From the NCBI GenBank assembly GCA_900769075.1, contig CAAGFE010000077.1, positions 1 to 31,371 on the forward strand: DNA of 31,371 nt, written 5' to 3'. The notes under the pieces were generated by a model. It ran no database searches. It saw nothing but the letters and a program-made list of their open reading frames with translations, and was not told the DNA's origin. Position 1 is the first letter of the stretch. Every line of letters starts with the position of its first letter. A program made the position numbers and the translations under genes. Of the stretch, positions 6,885-14,396 are shown piece after piece. Source of the stretch: Clostridia bacterium. GTDB taxonomy: Bacteria > Bacillota > Clostridia > Christensenellales > Aristaeellaceae.

Positions 6885-7664
6885 CCGACATGGACGTGCT
6901 GGGGAAGCCGGGGCTTTCCGCCGCCGCACCGCGCATCACGGCCGGGCGGCGATCGTGAATCCCCACGGAATGCTGGCGGTCATGTACGCGGCGAAATATG
7001 ACATTCACCTGCTCCCGGCGGCGGCGTGGAACCGGGCGAATCCCTCGAAACCGCCCTGCGCCGGGAGCTCCGCGAGGAAACCGGCTGCACCATTGCCGCC
7101 GTCGAGCCCCTGGGCTATGTGGAGGAAAACCGCGCCCACGCTGACTTCATCCACCTTTCCTGCTACTACATTGTGCGCACGGCGGACGACACGCTCTCCC
7201 CTCACATGACACCGGCGGAGATTGCCAACGGCACCCGGGTCATGTGGTGTACGCCGCTGCAGACGCGCCTGGCGGACTTCGCAGAGCACTGTTCCTGGCT
7301 GGCAGGGCCCCATGTGGCAGCGATGCTCCGCGAAAACCGCTTTTCCGGCTGGGAGACCGCCTTCGCCGCCGTGCGGGACGATGAGATCATCGGCTACTGC
7401 ACCTTCCTGCAGACGGATTACTACCCGGACAACCGCTACTGGCCGTGGATCAGCAGCATCTTCGTGGATGAAGCCCATCGCGGGCAGGGCGTATGCGGAT
7501 TGCTGATCGACGCGGCTGTCGACTACGCCAAGGCCCTGGGCTTTCACACGGTGTACATCCCCTCGGACATGCTTGGCTGCTACGAGCGCTACGGCTTTGA
7601 GAAGATTGGTGAGCTGGCCAACTACGGCGGCGACGTGGACAACGTATTTGCCCGGCACATCTGA
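6863..7664 (+). pseudogene. NUDIX hydrolase-GNAT acetyltransferase fusion with two frameshifts
   Basis: Starting at 6863 (GGAGG just upstream) the frame reads MRRIAYLTDMDVLGKPGLS, typical of a Firmicutes NUDIX family, and stops at 6955. The family sequence resumes in a second frame (AAIVNPHGMLAVMYAAKYDI) and then in a third (GGGVEPGESLETALRREL), which is open to 7664. Each jump is explained by one missing base, near 6941-6945 and near 7015-7020. The NUDIX box (G-x5-E-x7-REL-REE-TG) is complete in the third frame. After MWCT the usual NUDIX C-terminal helix is absent and a GNAT N-acetyltransferase follows (SSIFVDEAHRGQGVCGLLID is the acetyl-CoA-binding region). The GNAT part is intact and could be made from an internal start such as GTG 7026. 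Two single-base losses in 80 nt suggest decay or sequencing error. Confidence 0.8.
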
Positions 7665-7679
7665 CGCCAGGAGGTATTC

Positions 7680-8348
7680 ATGAAAATCCAGATCAGCGAC
7701 AACCTCATCCGCCATTACCTGCGCAATGTGTACTTCATCAACGGGCACAGCTACGCGGGCAAATCCACCATGGTGCGCATGCTCGCGGAGCGCTACGGGA
7801 TGATTCACTGCGGCGAAAATTACCACGACACGTTCCCCCGGGAGAAGCTCGACCGGTGGAAGCAGCCCGGCCTGTGCTACTTCGACACCATGTCCGGCTG
7901 GCCCGAATGGCTCAACCAGACCCCCGAGGAACACTACCGCTGGATGAGCCAGACAACCCAGGAATGCATCGAAATCGAAATCCTGGAGCTGCTCCGCCTG
8001 AGCGCCGGCGGGCAGAAGGTCATTGTGGACACCAACATTCCGCCGGAGGTGCTGCGGGAAATCTCGGATTACGGCCATGTCGCCATCCTGCTCTGCGACC
8101 CGCCGGACATCACGGCGCAGAAGTTCTTCGACCGGGACGATCCGGACAAGCAGTTCATGCTCTCCGAGATCCGCAAATGCCCCGACCCGGAGGCCACGCT
8201 GAAGAATTTCAACGCCTGGGCGCTGTATCATCCCCCGCAGGAAACGGACTGGCAGCACACGGGCTTCTTCACCTACACCCGCTCCGACTTCGAGCATGAC
8301 ACCCGCGAGGAGATGCTCTCCGCGCTGGCGAAGCACTTCAAGCTGTAA
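7680..8348 (+). CDS. P-loop NTPase, kinase-like, function unknown
   Basis: A 222-residue cytoplasmic protein with a perfect Walker A motif, GHSYAGKST at 22-30, close to the N-terminus as in small-molecule kinases of the AAA_33/shikimate-kinase-like type. A hydrophobic strand ending in IVDTNIP (about 113-121) may supply the Walker B or base-binding Asp, and ILLCDPPDITAQKFFDRDD (about 139-157) resembles a lid region. The substrate cannot be told; a nucleoside, sugar or antibiotic is possible. It follows the NUDIX-GNAT gene by 15 nt with its own AGGAGG and ends at a shared convergent terminator. Confidence 0.85.
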   Translation: MKIQISDNLIRHYLRNVYFINGHSYAGKSTMVRMLAERYGMIHCGENYHDTFPREKLDRWKQPGLCYFDTMSGWPEWLNQTPEEHYRWMSQTTQECIEIEILELLRLSAGGQKVIVDTNIPPEVLREISDYGHVAILLCDPPDITAQKFFDRDDPDKQFMLSEIRKCPDPEATLKNFNAWALYHPPQETDWQHTGFFTYTRSDFEHDTREEMLSALAKHFKL

Positions 8349-8353
8349 ACAAA

Positions 8354-8387
8354 AAACATCCTCCGGCCCTTTGGTCGGGGGATGTTT
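8354..8387 (-). terminator. Terminator between convergent genes, best on the minus strand
   Basis: A stem of about 12 bp (AAACATCCTCCG with CGGGGGATGTTT, with one G-T pair). On the minus strand it is followed by TTTTTTGTTT, a good T-tract for the GH88 gene. On the plus strand the T-run is only TTT, so termination of the kinase gene may be weaker. Confidence 0.85.
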
Positions 8388-8396
8388 GCGCTCAGA

Positions 8397-9533
8397 TCAA
8401 ATCCACAGCATGGGGTCAACGCCCTTCAGCTTGCACAACGCCTCCACAAAGAAGAAGTCGCCGTAGGTGATGTTGATGTGCGTGCCCGCATGATCGTCGT
8501 GGTAGGCGGCGGTGCAGTGGGTGAGCAGCCCGCAGCAGGCATCGCCGAAGTCGCAGCAGCGGTCGATCAGGCCGTCCAGCAGCTTCTCGGCATCGGCGCG
8601 GTAGGCCTCCTTCCCGGTGATCTTCGCCAGCTCCAGGAAGCCGCAGGCCGCGCAGGCCCCGGCAATGTTGTCCAGGCGGAACACCTCCGCGGGCTGGCGG
8701 AAGTCGCAGTCAGTCAGGCCATCCTCGCGGATATTGGCGGCGAAATACCGGGCGATTTTCTCCGCCGTTGCCAGATCGCGGGGATCGCCGGTGTTCATGT
8801 ACAGGAGCGTGAAGCCATACAGGGCCCAGGCCTGGCCCCGGCTCCAGCTGCTGCCCTCGCCGCAGCCCTGACCGCCGTGCTCGCGGACAAACGCGCCCGT
8901 CACCGGATCCAGCTCGACGATATGGCGGCAGGAGCCGTCCGCCCGCACGAAATGCTTCGCCGCCGTATCCGCGTGGATGCGGGCGACCTCCGCAAACCGG
9001 GGATCGCCGGTGACGCGGCTGGCACGGTAGAGCAGGGGCAGGTTCATCATGCAGTCAATGATGGCGTAGCCCAGCTGATCCCTGCCGTCCCAGGCGCGGA
9101 TGAAGCCGGCGCGGGGCGTCACGGTGGGGTTGAAGCGGCCCATCAGGAGGGACGCGGCATGAAGCGTATCCCACCCCGCCTGCTCATCGCCCTCGATCTT
9201 GTGCTTGGCGCCGCAGGAGAGCAGGTACATGAAGCCCACATCATGGTTCAGGTGGCGATAGACGCGGAATTCCTCCGTCATCAGCTCCGTCGTGCGCAGG
9301 GCCTCCCGGTGAAAGATTTCATCGGGGGTCAGGGCATTCATCAGCCACATCAGCCCCGGCCAGAAGCCCGCCGTCCACCAGGAATTGCCCAGGTTCCACG
9401 GCGATTCGATCCACCTTCCTCCCTGGCTGGCATAGGGCACGTTATGCTGCTTTGCCGCCTCGGGCACGGTGCGGCGGAGCTTCGCCGACACCCTGGCAAT
9501 CACTTCATCAAGGTTGTTCCGCATCGTTTTCAT
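8397..9533 (-). CDS. GH88 unsaturated glucuronyl hydrolase, cytoplasmic
   Basis: A 378-residue alpha6/alpha6-barrel enzyme that hydrates and releases the delta-4,5-unsaturated uronic acid left at the non-reducing end of lyase products. The two catalytic aspartates of the family are visible: D98 in LNHDVGF and D160 in IIDCMMNLPLL. WTAGFWPGLMW near 53-63 and SSWSRGQAWALYG are also typical. No signal peptide, so it acts on imported oligosaccharides. The start overlaps the end of the heparinase-like gene by 26 nt; an alternative ATG at 9524 has a better-placed AAAGGA site and would shorten the protein by three residues. The coupling with a lyase gene is a classic lyase-plus-unsaturated-uronidase pair. 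Confidence 0.93.
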   Translation of the reverse strand: MKTMRNNLDEVIARVSAKLRRTVPEAAKQHNVPYASQGGRWIESPWNLGNSWWTAGFWPGLMWLMNALTPDEIFHREALRTTELMTEEFRVYRHLNHDVGFMYLLSCGAKHKIEGDEQAGWDTLHAASLLMGRFNPTVTPRAGFIRAWDGRDQLGYAIIDCMMNLPLLYRASRVTGDPRFAEVARIHADTAAKHFVRADGSCRHIVELDPVTGAFVREHGGQGCGEGSSWSRGQAWALYGFTLLYMNTGDPRDLATAEKIARYFAANIREDGLTDCDFRQPAEVFRLDNIAGACAACGFLELAKITGKEAYRADAEKLLDGLIDRCCDFGDACCGLLTHCTAAYHDDHAGTHINITYGDFFFVEALCKLKGVDPMLWI

Positions 9534-11313
9534 CCTTTGCTTCCAACAGGATTTCTCCCTTGTGATGATCCGCGGGCCCTGCGGTCAGCGTCAGCCGCCA
9601 GATGGTGCCCGGGTAGCTTTTCTGCATGCGATCGTCGGTGATGGGGATCGGCTCGGCTGCGGCGGTCAGGGGTGCGCACCGGCTCCAGTCCACCCGGAAG
9701 CAGCCGTCCCGGGTGGAGCAGCAGGCGCGATCCGGGTCCATCAGCGGCTCATGCCGCAGCATGAACACCCAGGTGACGGGCAGGGGGTGTTCGCAGCGGA
9801 TTTCGTCCAGCAAAGTCAGCCTGCTGCCCGTCAGGCGAAGGGTTCTGCGGCACATCTGCAGCCCGGCTTCCGCCGGATAGGCCGCCGCCATGTCCAGGCT
9901 CATGCCTTCCGGCAGGCAGACCACGTCCCGCGCGGCACAGGCCCTGCCGCTGCACTGCTCGTATCCGCCGATGATGGGCACGCTGTGATACGCGCTGCGG
10001 CAGTTCCATAATTCATAGCGCCGGTCGGAGAAGGTTTGGGCGGTATACACCATATTGCCCGCGTCCACCGCCTGCATGTCCCCGTTCACCGCCATCAGGA
10101 AGCTGCCCACGTCGTTGTGGTTGTGATTCTCGGCATTGTGCCCGCCCTTCATGGCGACGATGGTGCCCGGTGCAGTGCTTTCCACCAGCCGCACCTGCAG
10201 ATCGGGCAGCCACGCGTCCTTCGGCGGAAGCGCCGCCGTTTCCGCCTGCATCGGCTTGGCGAAAAGCCGCATCAGCAGCCGGGACAGGTGGGGCGTATCC
10301 TCCAGCTCTCCCCCGGGGGTGCGCCACATGTCCGCGCCCATGCGCACCAGGGCTGCATTGCCGGTTTTCATTCCTGCGTATTGCAGGCGTTCGCCGCTGA
10401 TCCAGGGCCGGGCGTCGCAGTCCGCAAAGTTGGCGAACCAGCCCCGGCCCAGATACACCCGCTCGGGGTAGGCCATCATCCGGCGCACCTTGTCCTCCCG
10501 CCAGAGGTCGGCGCCGGTCATGGCTTCCAGCACCATCAGGCAGTCCAGGAACGCACCGCCCGCCATGTTCCAGTAGCCCGCCCCCTCGTCGCAGCCGCCG
10601 TCCTCCGGAACAACGTCCAGATAGCGATCCAGCATCATGCACGCGCGCTCAATCAGCGCCGCGCCGCCGTAGTGCCAGACGTTCGCCGACATCAGCACGT
10701 TGGAGATGATCCAGGGCGTCCAGTTGTTCAGATCCCTGCGCGCATAGCCCATCCACCATTCGCCGTTGTCCTCCATAAAGTGACGCAGCACCCGGCGTTC
10801 GACCTCCCGGCGGACGCGCTGGCGCAAATCGGGATGGAGCGCATCCCCCAGCAGCTGGCAGACAAAGGACAGGATCATCCCCGTCTGCGCGGCAAACAGA
10901 TCCAGCACGGTGTTTCGCTCGTCCGGGAAGGGATGCCCGCTGCTCAGGCCCTGATGGGCGCTGATGGCCCAGGCGCTCTCCTCGCAGATCAGCACCAGGC
11001 CGTCCTCCACATCCGTCAGGCAGGTGGTTTCGCCCATCAGGCAGACGTGGAGCGCGGCAAAGCAGAGCTTCCTGCGGCGGTCAAAATAGGGGACTTCGCA
11101 GTCGCGTCGGCTGCCGGTGCGCACGAAGGCTGCGTACATGCCCGCCGTCAGCAGCGGATAGGGGCGATTCCGCCACGCTTCCGCCAGGGCGAGCAGCTCG
11201 TCCCGGTCAGCAGGGGCAGCCCCTTCCCAGGCCGCACGATCATTCATGGGCGGAAATTGGGGCGCATACCGCACGCCGCCGATGGGATGCAGTGAAAAAT
11301 ATTGTCCCAGCAT
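9508..11313 (-). CDS. Heparinase II/III-family polysaccharide lyase-like protein, cytoplasmic
   Basis: A 601-residue protein with the two-domain heparinase II/III build: an alpha/alpha toroid (about 40-350) and a C-terminal beta-sandwich (about 370-600). Recognisable motifs are NNWTPWI near 196-202, CDEGAGYWNM at 241-250, and HNHNDVGSF at 397-405, which carry the Asn, Tyr and His residues used for beta-elimination in this superfamily. The ATG at 11313 is chosen because GGAGG stands 9 nt upstream; an in-frame upstream start at 11349 has none. No signal peptide is present, so it probably works on oligosaccharides inside the cell. With the overlapping GH88 gene it should form unsaturated uronyl ends and then remove them. 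The exact substrate (glycosaminoglycan, alginate-like, or rhamnosyl-glucuronate) is not evident. Confidence 0.88.
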   Translation of the reverse strand: MLGQYFSLHPIGGVRYAPQFPPMNDRAAWEGAAPADRDELLALAEAWRNRPYPLLTAGMYAAFVRTGSRRDCEVPYFDRRRKLCFAALHVCLMGETTCLTDVEDGLVLICEESAWAISAHQGLSSGHPFPDERNTVLDLFAAQTGMILSFVCQLLGDALHPDLRQRVRREVERRVLRHFMEDNGEWWMGYARRDLNNWTPWIISNVLMSANVWHYGGAALIERACMMLDRYLDVVPEDGGCDEGAGYWNMAGGAFLDCLMVLEAMTGADLWREDKVRRMMAYPERVYLGRGWFANFADCDARPWISGERLQYAGMKTGNAALVRMGADMWRTPGGELEDTPHLSRLLMRLFAKPMQAETAALPPKDAWLPDLQVRLVESTAPGTIVAMKGGHNAENHNHNDVGSFLMAVNGDMQAVDAGNMVYTAQTFSDRRYELWNCRSAYHSVPIIGGYEQCSGRACAARDVVCLPEGMSLDMAAAYPAEAGLQMCRRTLRLTGSRLTLLDEIRCEHPLPVTWVFMLRHEPLMDPDRACCSTRDGCFRVDWSRCAPLTAAAEPIPITDDRMQKSYPGTIWRLTLTAGPADHHKGEILLEAKDENDAEQP

Positions 11314-11379
11314 CGTCTTGTTCCTCCATTTCCCTATGGGATTCGACACGGCCCGGGCAATTCCTGCCCCTTTGGCGGA

Positions 11380-11408
11380 TTGCTTTTTTTTCGGAAATCT
11401 GGTATACT
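11380..11408 (+). promoter_or_regulatory. Promoter of the GH43-GH35 genes
   Basis: TTGCTT (11380-11385), 17-nt spacer, TATACT (11403-11408) preceded by TGG, an extended -10. It lies in the 129-nt interval divergent from the heparinase-like gene, for which no clear promoter was found. Confidence 0.75.
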
Positions 11409-11442
11409 GTTCCTACCATTTCCGCAAGGAGGAAAACGGAAT

Positions 11443-12306
11443 ATGCTGCTGAGCGACATCAACATCCGGGATCCCTTTGTCCTTTTGCATGAGGGCAGGT
11501 ACTATCTTTACGGCACCCGCGGTGCCACCTGCTGGGGCGAGGCGGACGGCTTTGACGTGTATGTATCCGATGACCTGGAAACCTGGTCCGAGCCCCACGA
11601 GGTGTTCCACAACGACGGTTCCTTCTGGGCCACCAAGAACTACTGGGCCCCGGAGGTGCATCCGTGGCGGGGCGCGTTCTACATGTTCGCGTCCTTCAAG
11701 GCGGAGGGCGTATGCAGAGGCACCTGCATCCTCAGGGCGGACAGCCCCCTGGGCCCCTTCGTCCCCCACAGCGACGGCCCGGTGACGCCCAGGAACTGGG
11801 AATGCCTGGACGGCACCTTCTATGTGGACAGGGCGGGCAAGCCCTACATGGTGTTCTGCCACGAATGGCTCCAGGCCATCGACGGCGAAATCTGGGCAAT
11901 GGAACTGAAGGACGATCTCTCCGCCCCCGCCGGGCCGCCCCGGCTGCTCTTCACCGCCTCCGAGGCGGAATGGATCGTGCCCGGCCGTCCGGTGCAGGGC
12001 AAGCCTTCCTTCGTGACCGACGGCCCCTTCCTGTGGCGCACCGGGGACGGCTCCCTGCTTCTGCTCTGGGCCGCCTTCTCCAGGGAAGGCTACACCCAGG
12101 GGCTGGCGCGCAGCACCAACGGGGAAATCACCGGCGATTTCAGGCAGGTGACCCCCCTGTTCATGAAGGACGGCGGGCACGGCATGGTGTTCCGCACCAA
12201 GGAGGGCAGGCTGATGATGACCCTCCACAGCCCCAACACCCATCTGGAGGAGCGGCCCTTCTTCTTTGAGGTGGTGGAGGAAAACGGTCTGCTTCACCGC
12301 AAATGA
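11443..12306 (+). CDS. GH43-family glycosidase, cytoplasmic
   Basis: A 287-residue single-domain five-bladed beta-propeller enzyme; family members are arabinofuranosidases, xylosidases or exo-galactosidases. D10 in NIRDPFV is the expected general base and D123 in CLDGTFYVD the pKa-modulating Asp. The acid position is less clear: the usual EGP motif reads VTDGPFLW here, while a Glu occurs at 141 in FCHEWLQ. The DGGHGMVF segment near 244-251 is shared with similar unassigned Firmicutes proteins. No signal peptide. AAGGAGGA precedes the ATG. It is followed 48 nt later by GH35, probably on one transcript, so it likely trims side chains from imported oligosaccharides. Confidence 0.9.
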   Translation: MLLSDINIRDPFVLLHEGRYYLYGTRGATCWGEADGFDVYVSDDLETWSEPHEVFHNDGSFWATKNYWAPEVHPWRGAFYMFASFKAEGVCRGTCILRADSPLGPFVPHSDGPVTPRNWECLDGTFYVDRAGKPYMVFCHEWLQAIDGEIWAMELKDDLSAPAGPPRLLFTASEAEWIVPGRPVQGKPSFVTDGPFLWRTGDGSLLLLWAAFSREGYTQGLARSTNGEITGDFRQVTPLFMKDGGHGMVFRTKEGRLMMTLHSPNTHLEERPFFFEVVEENGLLHRK

Positions 12307-12354
12307 GCGCGCGTTTACCTTTTCAACTTATTATATTATACGGAGGATACCCGC

Positions 12355-14097
12355 ATGGGAAAGTTTGAAATCAGGGACGACTTTTATCTCAACGGAGAAA
12401 AATTCCAGGTGATTTCCGGTTCCATCCACTATTTCCGCGTGGTGCCGGAATACTGGCGCGACCGGCTGCTCAAGCTCAAGGCCATGGGCTGCAACACGGT
12501 GGAAACCTACATCCCCTGGAACTTCCACGAGCCGAACCGGGGCGAGTTCAACTTCGAGGGCGACCACGATGTGTGCCGGTTCATCCGCATCGCCCAAGAG
12601 CTGGGGCTGTGGGTCATCATCCGCCCCTCCCCCTACATCTGCGCGGAATGGGAGTTCGGCGGCTTCCCGGCCTGGCTGCTGGCCCAGGACGGCATGCGCT
12701 TCCGCTGCAGCTATGCGCCCTACATGCAGGAGTTCCTCGCCTATTTTGACGAGCTGCTGCCCCGCCTGGCGCCCCTGCAGATCACCCACGGCGGCCCCAT
12801 CATCATGATGCAGGTGGAAAACGAGTACGGCTCCTACGGCGATGACAAGGAATACCTGGCCCTGCTGCGGGACGGGATGATCCAGCGCGGCATCGACGTG
12901 CCCCTGGTCACCTCCGACGGCCCGGAGCACGACATGCTCGCCTGCGGCAAGTGCGAAGGCGTGTTCCAGACCGGCAACTTCGGCTCCCACGCCCATGAGC
13001 GCTTCGGCTACATGAAGGAAATGGGCATCTCGCCCCTGATGTGCATGGAGTTCTGGTGCGGCTGGTTCGACCACTGGGGCTGCGGCAAGCACGCCCATAC
13101 CGACGCAGCGGCCTCCGCCAGGGACTTCGCGGACATCCTCGACATGGGCCACATCAACATCTACATGTTCCACGGCGGCACGTCCTTCGGGCTGATGAAC
13201 GGCTCGAACTATTATGATAAGCTCACCCCCGACGTGACCAGCTACGACTACGACGCGCTGCTCACCGAGGACGGCCGCATCACCGAGAAGTACCGCCTGT
13301 TCAAGGCTGCGATCGAAGCCCGCAAGGGCCCCGCGCCGGTCATCGACATCCCCGAAATCCCCCGCCGCGCCTACGGCGAGGCTGCCGAGGTCGCCTCCGC
13401 CCCCCTGTGCGGCATGCTGGCGAAGGGCAGCGCCATCCACAGCGTCTGCCCCATGAGCATGGAGCGCCTGGGCCAGAACTACGGCTACACCCTGTACTCC
13501 ACCGTGCTGACCAACGAGGACGAGCTGCGCAAGATTCAGCTGGTGTCCGCCAACGACCGGGCGGTCATCCTGCTGGACGGCGAAATCATCGCCGCCCTGT
13601 ACGACCACGACCTGCAGAAGGCCCACGAATTCAAGCCCGCCATCCCGGTGCGCAAGGGCACGCGCCTGGACATTCTGGTGGAGAACATGGGCCGCGTGAA
13701 CTACTCCTTCAAGCTGGAGCACCAGCGCAAGGGCATCGACTCCGGCGTGGTCATCAACGATCACCAGAAGTTCGGCTGGGATATGTTCATCTGCGACGAA
13801 AAGACGATGGCCTCCCTCCGCCCCGCGGGCAAAGCGCCCGAGGGCGTGCCCAGTGTGCATCAGCTCACCTTCACCGTGGATGAAAAGGCCGACACCTGGC
13901 TGGAGCTGCCCGGCTGGGGCAAGGGCGTTGTCACGCTGAATGGCTTCTGCCTGGGCCGCTTCTGGGAAATCGGCCCGCAGAAACGCCTGTACATCCCCGC
14001 GCCCCTGCTGAAGGAGGGCGAAAACACCCTCATTATCGTGGAAACCGAGGGCAAAGCGGGTCAGGCCCTGCTGTTGGATGAACCCGCGCTTGGATAA
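12355..14097 (+). CDS. GH35 beta-galactosidase, cytoplasmic
   Basis: A 580-residue exo-beta-galactosidase. The TIM barrel (about 5-320) starts with the family signature GSIHYFRVVPEYWRDRL and PWNFHEP. The acid/base is E157 in VENEYGSYG and the nucleophile E232 in MEFWCGWFDHWG; GGTSFGLMNG is also typical. The C-terminal part (about 370-580) holds the beta-sandwich domains usual for compact GH35 enzymes, including a WEIGPQKRLYIP jelly-roll segment. No signal peptide, so it acts inside the cell. CGGAGG precedes the ATG. It ends at a strong terminator, which closes the GH43-GH35 unit before the transporter promoter. Confidence 0.96.
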   Translation: MGKFEIRDDFYLNGEKFQVISGSIHYFRVVPEYWRDRLLKLKAMGCNTVETYIPWNFHEPNRGEFNFEGDHDVCRFIRIAQELGLWVIIRPSPYICAEWEFGGFPAWLLAQDGMRFRCSYAPYMQEFLAYFDELLPRLAPLQITHGGPIIMMQVENEYGSYGDDKEYLALLRDGMIQRGIDVPLVTSDGPEHDMLACGKCEGVFQTGNFGSHAHERFGYMKEMGISPLMCMEFWCGWFDHWGCGKHAHTDAAASARDFADILDMGHINIYMFHGGTSFGLMNGSNYYDKLTPDVTSYDYDALLTEDGRITEKYRLFKAAIEARKGPAPVIDIPEIPRRAYGEAAEVASAPLCGMLAKGSAIHSVCPMSMERLGQNYGYTLYSTVLTNEDELRKIQLVSANDRAVILLDGEIIAALYDHDLQKAHEFKPAIPVRKGTRLDILVENMGRVNYSFKLEHQRKGIDSGVVINDHQKFGWDMFICDEKTMASLRPAGKAPEGVPSVHQLTFTVDEKADTWLELPGWGKGVVTLNGFCLGRFWEIGPQKRLYIPAPLLKEGENTLIIVETEGKAGQALLLDEPALG

Positions 14098-14133
14098 GCG
14101 TTTCCATTGGTTGTATCAAATTGTATCATTTGC

Positions 14134-14181
14134 CGGGATGGCCTTGATGATTGCATAAGGTCATCCCGTTTTTTGTTTTTT
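14134..14181 (+). terminator. Strong terminator after GH35
   Basis: A 12-bp stem (CGGGATGGCCTT with AAGGTCATCCCG, one G-T pair) around an 11-nt loop is followed by TTTTTTGTTTTTTG. Confidence 0.93.
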
Positions 14182-14208
14182 GTTGTGTACAATGGCTATG
14201 AAAGCAGT

Positions 14209-14224
14209 ACCGAAAACGTTTTTA
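14209..14224 (+). promoter_or_regulatory. Possible LacI-family or cre-like operator
   Basis: ACCGAAAACGTTTTTA contains a perfect 10-bp palindrome AAAACGTTTT with the central CG typical of LacI/GalR-family operators and catabolite-responsive elements. It lies about 40 nt upstream of the -35 box of the transporter operon. A standard cre would need TG...CA at the outer positions, which are not present, so a dedicated regulator elsewhere in the genome is as likely. Confidence 0.4.
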
Positions 14225-14261
14225 TCTTTTGTGAACACCCCCTATTTTTAGTCAATATCTC

Positions 14262-14290
14262 TTGACATCTTCCACAAAATTTGTTAAAAT
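14262..14290 (+). promoter_or_regulatory. Strong promoter of the glycan transport operon
   Basis: Perfect TTGACA (14262-14267), 17-nt spacer, TAAAAT (14285-14290) with TGT in front, an extended -10. The untranslated leader to the first gene is about 100 nt. No other good promoter is seen before 28.2 kb, so this may serve the whole operon. Confidence 0.85.
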
Positions 14291-14396
14291 GAGGGCAATT
14301 AGAGGCGACCGTCACATGACACTGCACTGGAAACGCCTTGGTTTCCCGGTGTTTTTTGTTTATGTCCTTCGCCTCAATAAAGAAGGAGGAAACCCC

